Assembly (NCBI GenBank): GCA_900555125.1
Contig: USKH01000001.1
Span: forward strand, 1 to 34,159
DNA length: 34,159 nt
From: an uncultured Clostridium sp.
GTDB lineage: Bacteria > Bacillota > Clostridia > Christensenellales > Pumilibacteraceae
Direction of reading: 5' to 3'
Position numbers and translations under genes: made by a program. The notes below the pieces were generated by a model, which saw nothing but the letters and a program-made list of their open reading frames with translations, did not search any database and was not told the DNA's origin. Of the stretch, positions 1-8,100 are shown piece after piece (positions within the stretch are counted from its first letter, which is position 1; the number at the start of each line of letters is the position of its first letter).

Positions 1-1254
1 CTCAACATGGACGTCGACGGGTACGGTTCGTTTGAACGCGACGTCAAGATTAAAGACCGCGACTACGCAATCGGAGGAGAAGAAACCTTCAGACAATGGG
101 TTGTGGGCAAGTATAAACAGGGAGATCTTCGTCTCGAACTGAAAGAAGACCGATCCTTCTCTCTGGATAAAATCACGTACGTCGAAGAAGAGCAGGAAAT
201 CGACGTAACCAAGGAAGACGGAACGGTTGTCAAAGAAAAACACGTCGTTAAAAAACAGAAAAAGGAAAACGTCGAAAAAGGAACGTACACCGCGTCCTAT
301 TGCGCAGCCGGGAAAGACGTCGTTATTAACGAAAACATGAACGAGTTGCAGGTTTCCCGCGGCGAAAGCTACAATATAAGACTGTTTACCAACGACGGAG
401 AACTTGCTACTTCTACAAGCTACCGCGTTGCCGGAGCGGGCGAAAAACTGGGCGCAATTCTTGGCGGATACTTCACATGGATAGGTAATCTTTGCCGCGG
501 CGACCTCGGTAACAGCTTCCTGTACGAAAAACCGGTTTCTCAGGTTATAAGCGAAAACATGTGGATTTCGTTTGCAATAGCAATCGTCGCAACCATATTG
601 CAGTTTTTGATAGCAATTCCGCTCGGCGTGTCTTCCGCAACCCATCAGTATTCGGTGCGCGACTACGCCGTCACGGTATTCACCATGATAGGTCTTGCGC
701 TTCCGACGTACTTCTTTGCGGCAATCGCTATAAAAGTATTTGCAGTGGACCTCGGATGGCTGCCTGCAAACGGTCTGGTTGACGCAAACAAGACTTATCT
801 GCCAACATTCGGAGATACGATGGCAAAAATCGGAGATATGGCACTTCACCTCGTTTTGCCGATATTTGTCAGCGTCATTCTCTCTCTGGGCGGACTTATG
901 CGCTATACGCGTACAAATACTCTCGAAGTGCTTAACGCCGACTACATTCGTACGGCACGCGCAAAAGGCCTTTCGGAAAAAACGGTTATTTACAAGCACG
1001 CTTTCCGTAACACTCTTATTCCGCTTGCAACGCTGCTTGCCGGCATTCTGCCGTCGCTTTTCGGCGGTATGATGATTACCGAGCAGGTGTTCGGTATCAA
1101 CGGTATCGGTAACCTGGCGTACAAAGCACTAAAACAAGCAGACATTCCCTTCGTCATGGGATACAACATGTTCCTGGCGATATTGACGGTCACCGGAACG
1201 CTGTTCTCGGATATCATGTATTCGATAGTCGATCCGCGCGTCAAACTCTCCTGA
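1..1254 (+). CDS. oppB: Oligopeptide ABC transporter permease OppB-type (5' partial)
   Basis: Inner-membrane permease subunit of a peptide/nickel-type ABC importer; it forms the channel with OppC. The frame is open to the first base, so TM1 and the true start lie outside the window; the ATG at 7 is internal. The core is clear: a RGDLG segment near 496, a hydrophobic span at about 559-630, and the EAA coupling loop at about 937-1020 (RTARAKGL followed by KHAFRNT), which docks on the ATPases. Further membrane spans follow to the end. Odd: the stretch before the RGDLG segment, at least 155 residues, is highly charged (Glu/Lys/Asp-rich) and replaces the short TM1-TM2 external loop usual in OppB/DppB, so it is an extracytoplasmic insertion. 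oppC follows 15 bases downstream. Family assignment is firm; opp, dpp or app cannot be told apart, and peptide specificity is inferred. Confidence 0.92.
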   Translation, partial: LNMDVDGYGSFERDVKIKDRDYAIGGEETFRQWVVGKYKQGDLRLELKEDRSFSLDKITYVEEEQEIDVTKEDGTVVKEKHVVKKQKKENVEKGTYTASYCAAGKDVVINENMNELQVSRGESYNIRLFTNDGELATSTSYRVAGAGEKLGAILGGYFTWIGNLCRGDLGNSFLYEKPVSQVISENMWISFAIAIVATILQFLIAIPLGVSSATHQYSVRDYAVTVFTMIGLALPTYFFAAIAIKVFAVDLGWLPANGLVDANKTYLPTFGDTMAKIGDMALHLVLPIFVSVILSLGGLMRYTRTNTLEVLNADYIRTARAKGLSEKTVIYKHAFRNTLIPLATLLAGILPSLFGGMMITEQVFGINGIGNLAYKALKQADIPFVMGYNMFLAILTVTGTLFSDIMYSIVDPRVKLS

Positions 1255-1269
1255 TAAAGGCGGTGCGAA

Positions 1270-2379
1270 ATGGAAGATAAAAACGAATTGAAAGAAGTCA
1301 TCGTTTCCGAAGACACCGCTATGACGGACGTTATTCACGAAAACGAAAAAACTCAATCGCAGGTCGAGCTTCAGGCTGAAGCCAAAGCGGCGGAAGAAAT
1401 AACTTATAAGGAAATAAGCCCCGCAAGGCTTATTCTGCGCAGATTTTTCCGCTCGAAGCTGTCCATCGTCGGCATAATAATGCTGGTGTTTTTGTTCGCG
1501 TTCTCATTTTTAGGACCGGTTGTCTACAACAAGTGGGAGCCGGATATCCCCGACAGCACGCCCACCATCAACACCTATTATTATACAGTCAAAACGGAGA
1601 TGCCGGACGGTACCACTGTCACCGTTATCGAGCAGCTGCAACAGGAAAGCCCCACCAACGCGTACGCGCCGCTGGACGGCAATCACATTCTCGGTACCGA
1701 CGATAAAGGTATGGACGTGTTCGTGCGTCTTATGTACGGCGGAAGAATTTCGCTTGCGATAGGATTTATAGTCGTAATTCTGCAAACGCTTATCGGCGTG
1801 GTATTGGGCGGTATTGCCGGCTACTACGGAGGCTGGGTAGACCAGATTATAATGCGTATAGTTGATATTTTCAACTGTATTCCCACGCTTCCGATACTGC
1901 TTATTGCCTCCGCGGTCATCGATTCGTGGCAGGTAACCGCCGACCAGCGTATTTATATACTCATGGTAATGATAACTCTGTTCAGCTGGAGCGGCACGGC
2001 TCGACTGGTTCGCGGTCAGATATTGTCGCTGAGAGAACAGGAATACATCACCGCAACCGAGGTTATGGGTTATTCGACGGCAAGAAGAATATTCAAACAC
2101 CTCATTCCCAACGTAATGCCGCAGCTTATTGTTTCCATGACGCTGGGATTGGGCAGCGTAATTCTGTACGAATCCACTTTAAGCTACCTTGGCTTGGGCG
2201 TTCAGCTCCCGAAGGCTGCATGGGGAACCATGATTGCAACGGCAAACGATCCGCAGGTGCTTAATTATCATCTTAATATGTGGTTGCCGGCAGGTCTTAT
2301 GATAGTCGTAGCCGTACTCGGATTCAATTTCGTCGGCGACGGTCTGCGTGACGCAATGGATCCAAAAGCGAGGAAGTAA
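1270..2379 (+). CDS. oppC: Oligopeptide ABC transporter permease OppC-type
   Basis: Second permease of the importer, 369 residues. The N-terminus has about 60 acidic cytoplasmic residues, then TM1 (about 64-86). The family motif HILGTDDKGMDVF starts at residue 139, where typical OppC proteins have HPLGTDxxGRD; the usual Arg is Met here. The EAA loop is at about 258-285 (TATEVMGYS then HLIPNVMP). Between TM1 and the GTD motif lie roughly 50 residues of Thr/Pro-rich sequence, longer than the usual loop, echoing the larger insertion in the partner OppB. A purine-rich AAAGGCGG precedes the ATG. oppB ends 15 bases upstream and oppD begins 3 bases after the stop, so the genes are one operon. Family is certain, substrate inferred. 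Confidence 0.95.
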   Translation: MEDKNELKEVIVSEDTAMTDVIHENEKTQSQVELQAEAKAAEEITYKEISPARLILRRFFRSKLSIVGIIMLVFLFAFSFLGPVVYNKWEPDIPDSTPTINTYYYTVKTEMPDGTTVTVIEQLQQESPTNAYAPLDGNHILGTDDKGMDVFVRLMYGGRISLAIGFIVVILQTLIGVVLGGIAGYYGGWVDQIIMRIVDIFNCIPTLPILLIASAVIDSWQVTADQRIYILMVMITLFSWSGTARLVRGQILSLREQEYITATEVMGYSTARRIFKHLIPNVMPQLIVSMTLGLGSVILYESTLSYLGLGVQLPKAAWGTMIATANDPQVLNYHLNMWLPAGLMIVVAVLGFNFVGDGLRDAMDPKARK

Positions 2380-2382
2380 GTC

Positions 2383-3543
2383 ATGAAAAAAGAAAGCAAT
2401 TACATTTCCATGAGCGAAAGCCGCAAAATACGGAAGTACAACATCAAGCAGATGCGCTACTACGAAAAGCAGAAACGTCGTAAATGCAGCGAGGATGAAT
2501 ATATCACTACCATGCGCGACGAAAACAACGTAGTGGAAATCGATAATCTCGAAACCTGCTTCTTTACCGACAACGGGACGGTTACTTCGGTTCACGGAGT
2601 GTCGTTCGACATACCCAAAAATAAAATAGTCGGCGTCGTCGGCGAGTCCGGTTGCGGGAAAAGCGTGACTTCGCTGTCCATCATGCAGCTTGTTCAGGCA
2701 CCGCAGGGACAGATAGTGGGCGGATCCATCCGCTTCAACACCGATCAGCTCGGATACGACGAAAACGGCAATAAGCTTGCCTACGATATAGTAAAAATGC
2801 CCACCGCCGCTACCTATAAGGTGCGCGGAAAGGACGTTACCATGATATTCCAGGAACCCATGACCAGCCTTAATCCCGTGTTTACGATAGGGTATCAGCT
2901 GGACGAAGTTTCCTTTTTGCTCGATCCGATGATAGGAAAGGAAGCCGCAAGGGAATATTCGATAAACCTTTTGAGAAAGGTTGGAATTTCCATGCCGGAA
3001 CACACCTACAAGTGTTACCCGCACGAACTTTCCGGCGGCATGCGCCAGCGTGTTATGATAGCAATGGCACTTGCCGGTAAGCCTAAGCTGATAATCGCCG
3101 ACGAGCCCACTACCGCGCTCGACGTTACCATTCAGGCTCAGATTCTCGAGCTTCTCCGCGATTTACAAAAGCGCGAGGGTTGCTCCATTATGCTTATTAC
3201 GCACGACCTCGGCGTTATTGCCGAAATGGCAGACGAGGTTGTCGTTATGTATGCCGGCAGAATTATCGAAAAAGGTACCGTTCAGGAAATATTCCACAAC
3301 CCGATGCATCCGTACACAATCGGATTGCAAAAGAGCAAGCCGCTTGTCACTTCCGACAGCAACGAGCCGCTGTATTCCATTCCCGGACAGGTGCCCAACC
3401 CCATCAATTTGCCCGACCATTGCTATTTCCGCAATCGCTGCGAAAGATGTATAGATAAGTGCAAGGGTAAATACCCCGAGTTTATTAAAGTAAGCGATAC
3501 GCACTACGTATCCTGCTACCTGTACGAAAAGGAGGGCGATTGA
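2383..3543 (+). CDS. oppD: Oligopeptide ABC transporter ATP-binding protein OppD-type
   Basis: Cytoplasmic ATPase of the peptide importer, 386 residues. Walker A GESGCGKS is at residues 87-94, signature LSGGMRQ at 216-222, Walker B LIIADEP at 236-242 and switch His at 274 (THD). The C-terminal oligopeptide/dipeptide domain holds a Cys cluster (C347, C353, C356, C360, plus C378); in some DppD relatives the equivalent cysteines bind an iron-sulfur cluster, which would be inference here. The N-terminus has about 45 basic residues before the ABC domain, longer than usual. I kept the ATG at 2383 because AGGAAG sits just upstream, overlapping the end of oppC; an internal ATG near 2452 is possible. 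It pairs with OppF as a heterodimer. Confidence 0.95.
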   Translation: MKKESNYISMSESRKIRKYNIKQMRYYEKQKRRKCSEDEYITTMRDENNVVEIDNLETCFFTDNGTVTSVHGVSFDIPKNKIVGVVGESGCGKSVTSLSIMQLVQAPQGQIVGGSIRFNTDQLGYDENGNKLAYDIVKMPTAATYKVRGKDVTMIFQEPMTSLNPVFTIGYQLDEVSFLLDPMIGKEAAREYSINLLRKVGISMPEHTYKCYPHELSGGMRQRVMIAMALAGKPKLIIADEPTTALDVTIQAQILELLRDLQKREGCSIMLITHDLGVIAEMADEVVVMYAGRIIEKGTVQEIFHNPMHPYTIGLQKSKPLVTSDSNEPLYSIPGQVPNPINLPDHCYFRNRCERCIDKCKGKYPEFIKVSDTHYVSCYLYEKEGD

Positions 3544-3544
3544 C

Positions 3545-4726
3545 ATGGACGAAATCAAAAACGAAAGCGTAGAAACCAACGCTTCGGACAAAGAATTTCT
3601 TAAAGTCGAAAACCTGAAAAAGTATTTCGTAATCGAAAAAAGCCTGTTCGGCAAGCCGCTTCGCTATCTCAAAGCAGTGGACGACGTGTCCTTTACGCTT
3701 GAAAGAGGTAAAACCATCGGCGTTGTCGGCGAGTCCGGCTGCGGAAAAACCACGCTGGGAAGAACAATATTAAAACTGTACGAGCCCGACGGCGGCAAAA
3801 TCTTTTTCGAGGGGCAGGAGCTTACGCATCTCAAAAAGAAAAAAATGCGTCGTTTCCGTACCGATATGCAGCTGGTTTTTCAGGATCCGTACTCTTCGTT
3901 GCCGCCCCGTATGACGGTGGGAAGCCTTATCGAAGAAGGCGTGAAAGTGCATAAAGTCGTGCCCAAAGAACAGGTGCACGACTACGTAATGGACATCATG
4001 AAAAAATGCGGCTTGCAGCCTCAGTATTACGACCGTTACCCGCACGAGTTTTCCGGCGGTCAGCGTCAGCGTATCTGCATTGCCCGCGCGCTTGCGGTTA
4101 AACCCAAGCTGGTCATCTGCGACGAACCTGTTTCCGCGCTCGACGTGTCCATTCAGGCGCAGATAATCAATCTTCTCAAAGAACTTCAAAACGATATGGG
4201 ACTGACGTACGTGTTTATTTCGCACGATCTGTCGGTCGTAAAATATGTAACCGATTCGGTACTTGTAATGTATCTCGGCAATATGATGGAAAAGGGAAAC
4301 ACGGACGAAATATTCCGCAATCCGCTTCATCCGTACACCAAGGCGTTGTTCTCGGCGGTGCCCGTCCCCAATCCGGACGTAAAAATGCACCGTATCATTC
4401 TGGAAGGAGATATTCCGTCTCCCGCCAACCCGCCCAGAGGTTGCAAATTTCACACGCGTTGTGCGCAGTGCATGAACGTGTGCAAGTTTGTTCCGCCTCG
4501 TTATGCCGAAGTAAAACCCGAGCATTTTGTCGCATGCCACCTGTATGACGAGGAAATTATGAACAATCTCGCTTCGTACGACGAACAATGGGAACAGATG
4601 GAACGCGATCGCATAGCTGCCGAAGCCGCCGCTGCCGAAAAGAAGTTCAAAAAGAACAGAGACAAACAGGCGGCTCAGGCGGAAGCCGAAAAGAAAGCCG
4701 AACAAAACGACGTCCATGAAGAATAA
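3545..4726 (+). CDS. oppF: Oligopeptide ABC transporter ATP-binding protein OppF-type
   Basis: Second ATPase of the importer, 393 residues. Walker A GESGCGKTT is at residues 62-70, signature FSGGQRQR starts at 169, Walker B ends in D193-E194, and the THD-equivalent is SHD. The C-terminal Cys cluster (C300, C306, C309, C313, C331) matches that of OppD. After the usual end of the domain comes a tail of about 60 residues rich in Glu, Lys, Ala and Gln (about 334-393), probably a charged helix or coiled coil and not a standard part of OppF. The ribosome binding site AAAAGGAGGG at 3527-3536 lies inside the end of oppD, one base separates oppD from oppF, and the next small gene starts inside the oppF end. 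Confidence 0.95.
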   Translation: MDEIKNESVETNASDKEFLKVENLKKYFVIEKSLFGKPLRYLKAVDDVSFTLERGKTIGVVGESGCGKTTLGRTILKLYEPDGGKIFFEGQELTHLKKKKMRRFRTDMQLVFQDPYSSLPPRMTVGSLIEEGVKVHKVVPKEQVHDYVMDIMKKCGLQPQYYDRYPHEFSGGQRQRICIARALAVKPKLVICDEPVSALDVSIQAQIINLLKELQNDMGLTYVFISHDLSVVKYVTDSVLVMYLGNMMEKGNTDEIFRNPLHPYTKALFSAVPVPNPDVKMHRIILEGDIPSPANPPRGCKFHTRCAQCMNVCKFVPPRYAEVKPEHFVACHLYDEEIMNNLASYDEQWEQMERDRIAAEAAAAEKKFKKNRDKQAAQAEAEKKAEQNDVHEE

Positions 4727-4955
4727 GGACGTCAAAAAAAAGAATAAAAGGGCGTTCGTTGACGACGGCCGCACCGTTTACGATATGAGTTGTCTCAATC
4801 CTGACGGAAAAAAAGATAAGGAGCCGATCGGGTTATCCCGCAAGGAAAAACACGCGGCTATAAGGGCGGCACTGTTGGTTTACGGGCGCATTTTTCTTAT
4901 CATTCTGGGGTCGTTTGCCGTTGTCGGAGCTCTTTTATGGCTTTGGCTTAAATAA
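4716..4955 (+). CDS. Small single-span membrane protein, function unknown
   Basis: 79 residues. The first half is hydrophilic and Lys-rich with a DDGRTVYDM motif at about 16-24; the second half is a single membrane span (about 53-77) ending WLWLK. The arrangement predicts a cytoplasmic N-terminus with a C-terminal anchor. I recall similar short Clostridia proteins with a DDGRT-x-x-DM motif before one membrane span, annotated as hypothetical; this is from memory and unverified. The start ATG lies within the last codons of oppF, an 11-base overlap in another frame, which suggests translational coupling and membership of the opp operon. Role unknown; it could be a transporter accessory subunit or an unrelated passenger. 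That it is a real gene is supported by its composition, position and the absence of a competing frame. Confidence 0.75.
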   Translation: MKNKDVKKKNKRAFVDDGRTVYDMSCLNPDGKKDKEPIGLSRKEKHAAIRAALLVYGRIFLIILGSFAVVGALLWLWLK

Positions 4956-4981
4956 GTTTGCAAAAACAAAAGTTAAATATG

Positions 4982-5011
4982 CGCAAAATGCGGTTTTATT
5001 CCGATTTTGCG
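4982..5011 (+). terminator. Hairpin after opp operon, possible weak terminator
   Basis: An imperfect inverted repeat 27 bases after the small membrane protein gene: CGCAAAAT-G-CGG (4982-4993) pairs with CCGATTTTGCG (5001-5011), 11 pairs with one bulged G and a 7-base loop. No T-run follows (GAAAAC), so it may be a weak terminator or an mRNA 3'-end stabiliser. It separates the opp operon from the promoter at 5081. Confidence 0.4.
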
Positions 5012-5080
5012 GAAAACTATACAAAAAGACGGCGTGAAATGAAAAGTTTATGAAAATTCCGGCTTTATCTTTTGCGTTGG

Positions 5081-5109
5081 TTGACCGTATGCCTTTTTAT
5101 ATTTATAAT
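5081..5109 (+). promoter_or_regulatory. Sigma-A promoter of the giant protease gene
   Basis: TTGACC at 5081-5086, 17-base spacer, TATAAT at 5104-5109. The -10 box lies 28 bases before the chosen ATG at 5138. Its position inside a possible upstream in-frame extension (ATG at 5072) argues that translation starts at 5138. Confidence 0.85.
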
Positions 5110-5123
5110 AGCGCCATACGGAA

Positions 5124-5129
5124 AAGGAG
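5124..5129 (+). promoter_or_regulatory. Ribosome binding site deciding the protease start
   Basis: AAGGAG, 8 bases before the ATG at 5138. It fixes the start at the Met that begins a lipoprotein signal peptide, against the in-frame ATG at 5072, which has no comparable site. Confidence 0.85.
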
Positions 5130-5137
5130 TTACATTT

Positions 5138-8100
5138 ATGCGTAAGAAAATTATAGCTATTTTATTATGTGCGGCAATGCTTTCGGGCGTTGCGGCTTGC
5201 GCAGCCGGCAAGAAAGACGGCGGAACGGTTAGTACCGCGTCTACTCAGCTTATGGTTTTGCGCACCGACTACAAATTCTCTCAGGAAGAAGTAGCTTCGC
5301 GTATCAAAGCCGAATACCTTAAGGCGAACAACGGATATAAGGACGGCGACGTAATAGTAGCAATCATTACTCTGCCCGGCAAAAGCCTTGCCGATACCTG
5401 GCTCGAAGGCAGCAAATATTCCACGTTAGCCGAATATGCTCAGTCACCCGAAGGCGTTTATCAGGCGTCCGTAATCAAGAAAAACCAGGACGGACTTATC
5501 GCCGAGCTGACCGAAAAAGGTCTTATTACCGGCGTTAAGTATCGCTACGACACTCTTACAAACGCCGTCGCTGTTACAACCACTTACGGCGGATTTAAAA
5601 AGATAGGAGACAGCGGCAGAGTAGCTTCGACGTACCTCAGCGACACTTACAATCGTCCCAAGTCCGAGAAAGCGGGCGGTGCATCCGGCATCGTCAACCT
5701 CGTCGACGTGTACGAAACCGGTATTTTCAACTCCGGCAGCGTAAGCTATACGGGTAAAGGAACCTCGGTTGCCGTTCTCGACTCCGGTTTCGACCTTTCG
5801 CACCCGGTATTTTCCACCATGCCCGACGTGGAGGACGACAAGCTTACCGTCACCCGCGACAGCGTTTCCGCCGTTCTTTCGGCATCCAATGCCGCAAAAA
5901 CCACCAAAGGGTTGGAAATAAACGACGTTTACGTAAACAACAAAATTCCTTATGTATACGATTACGCAGATAAAGATTACGACGTATTCCCGTACGATTC
6001 CGAGCACGGCACTCACGTTGCCGGTATCATCGGCGGCAAAACGCCCGACAGCGCAAAAACCGAAACCGAACAGGGTATTGTAGGCGTTGCCGTAGACACT
6101 CAGATAGTTTGCATGAAGGTTTTCCCCGACCTTACCGAAGGCGGTAAAACCGAAGACATAATAGCAGCGGTAGAAGACGCAGTTCTTCTCAACGTAGACG
6201 CAATCAACATGTCGCTGGGTTCTTCCTGCGGATTTGCCCGCGAAGAAGACGGCAGCCTTATAAACGCGGTATATGATAAAGTAAACGCTTCCGGCGTAAG
6301 CCTTATAGTTGCCGCAAGCAACAGCTACAGCTCCGCACAGGGCGGCGAACAGGGTAATACCGCGTTTACCACCAACCCCGACTACGGCACCGTAGGCTCG
6401 CCTACAACGTACGCGGCGGCAACTTCGGTTGCGTCCATCAGCGGCGTTAAGAGCAGATATTTCGTTGCAAACGACAAAGACGTCGTATTCTGGACCGAAT
6501 CCAGCTCCACCGCAGCCAAGAAAAACGATTTCTACAAAGAATTGTACGAGGCTATGGGCTGGGACGTCAACGATAAAGAAGAACATACTCTCGAATACGT
6601 CACCGTTCCCGGCGTGGGACTTAAAGTCAACTATTCCAGCATAAATGTAAAGGGCAAAATAGCGCTTGTCCGCCGTGGAGACAGCTCATTCGAAGACAAA
6701 GCTTTGCAGGCAAAAGCAGCCGGAGCGATCGGTTGTGTCATTTACAACAACGTCGAAGGTAACATCAGCATGTCTATGGGTAAAACCGAACACGTGCCCA
6801 CCATTTCCATTTCAAAGGAAGACGGAACCGCGCTCGCAGCATACGCAAGCGGTAAACTTACCTTCTCCGCCGACGACCAGGCAGGTCCGTTCATGTCCGA
6901 CTTCTCCAGCTGGGGACCTTCGCCCAACCTTGAACTCAAACCCGAAATAACCGCTCACGGCGGCGACATCAAGTCGGCTATTCCCGGCGGCGGATACGAT
7001 CAGCTGTCCGGAACCAGCATGGCTTGCCCCAACCTTTGCGGCATCGCCCTGCTTATCCGTCACTACGTAAAAGATAATTTCAAAGACATCGCAGGCAACG
7101 CAAAAGAAGTAAAACTGATGACCAACCGTCTGCTTATGTCCACCGCAACCATCGCTCTCGACCGCTACGGCATAGCTTATTCGCCCAGAAAACAGGGAGC
7201 GGGACTTGCCAGCCTTAAAAAGGTTGTAAGCACCGGCGCATATATCGAAGTTCCCGGTTGCGAGAAAACCAAGCTCGAACTTAAAGACGATCCCACTCGT
7301 ACGGGCGTTTACGAAATGAACTTCAACGTCGTAAACGTATCCGACAAAGATATTCATTACGATCTCAGCGTACTCGGTCTTACCGACGAAATATCTTCTT
7401 CCGACGAACGCTTTGTTTCCGAAAGAGGAAAGTTGCTGTCCGGTTCGATGAAGCTCGAAAGCACAACCGCCGGCGCAGTAAACGGCACTACGCTTACCGC
7501 AAAAGCAGGCGAAACCACTGCCGTTAAACTTACTTACAGTATTTCCGACGCCGACAGAACCTATATTGAAAGATATTTTACCTACGGAACTTACGTCGAA
7601 GGCTTTGTCAAGCTGGAAACAACCGATAAAAATTCGGCAGGCGAAAACGAAGTAAGCCTTAACGTGCCTTTCCTCGCTTTCTACGGCGACTGGACCGAAG
7701 CTCCTATGTTCGATAAGGACTACTACCAGGTGGACAAGGACAAAAACGACGCTTCGCTCGACGAGGACGATAAAGTAAAAGCCGACTATTACGCAACCAC
7801 CCCGTACGGAACTTATTTCTACAACTATATAATTCCGCTCGGCACCTACCTGTATGATATCGATACCGATAAATACGATAAAATAGTGGCTTCGCGCGAT
7901 CATATCGCAATATCCGATTCGTTAGGAACGATAAGCGGATTGTCAACCATTTATGCCGGACTGCTGCGCGGGGCAAAAACCATGGACTTCACCATCGTGG
8001 ATAAAACCACCGGCGAAGTAGTGTGGAGCAAAACCGAAGTCAACGCAAGAAAAGCTTATTCCAACGGCGGCTCGCCCGTTCCGTATTTCAATCAGCTTAA

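Noticed and set aside
1..1254. The charged N-terminal part of OppB as a separate gene or frameshift artefact
   Set aside because: The frame is continuous from base 1 through the permease core, with no ribosome binding site or start at the junction.
5072..5137. A 22-codon N-terminal extension of the giant protease
   Set aside because: It contains the -35 and -10 boxes and the ribosome binding site of the gene, so it is not translated.
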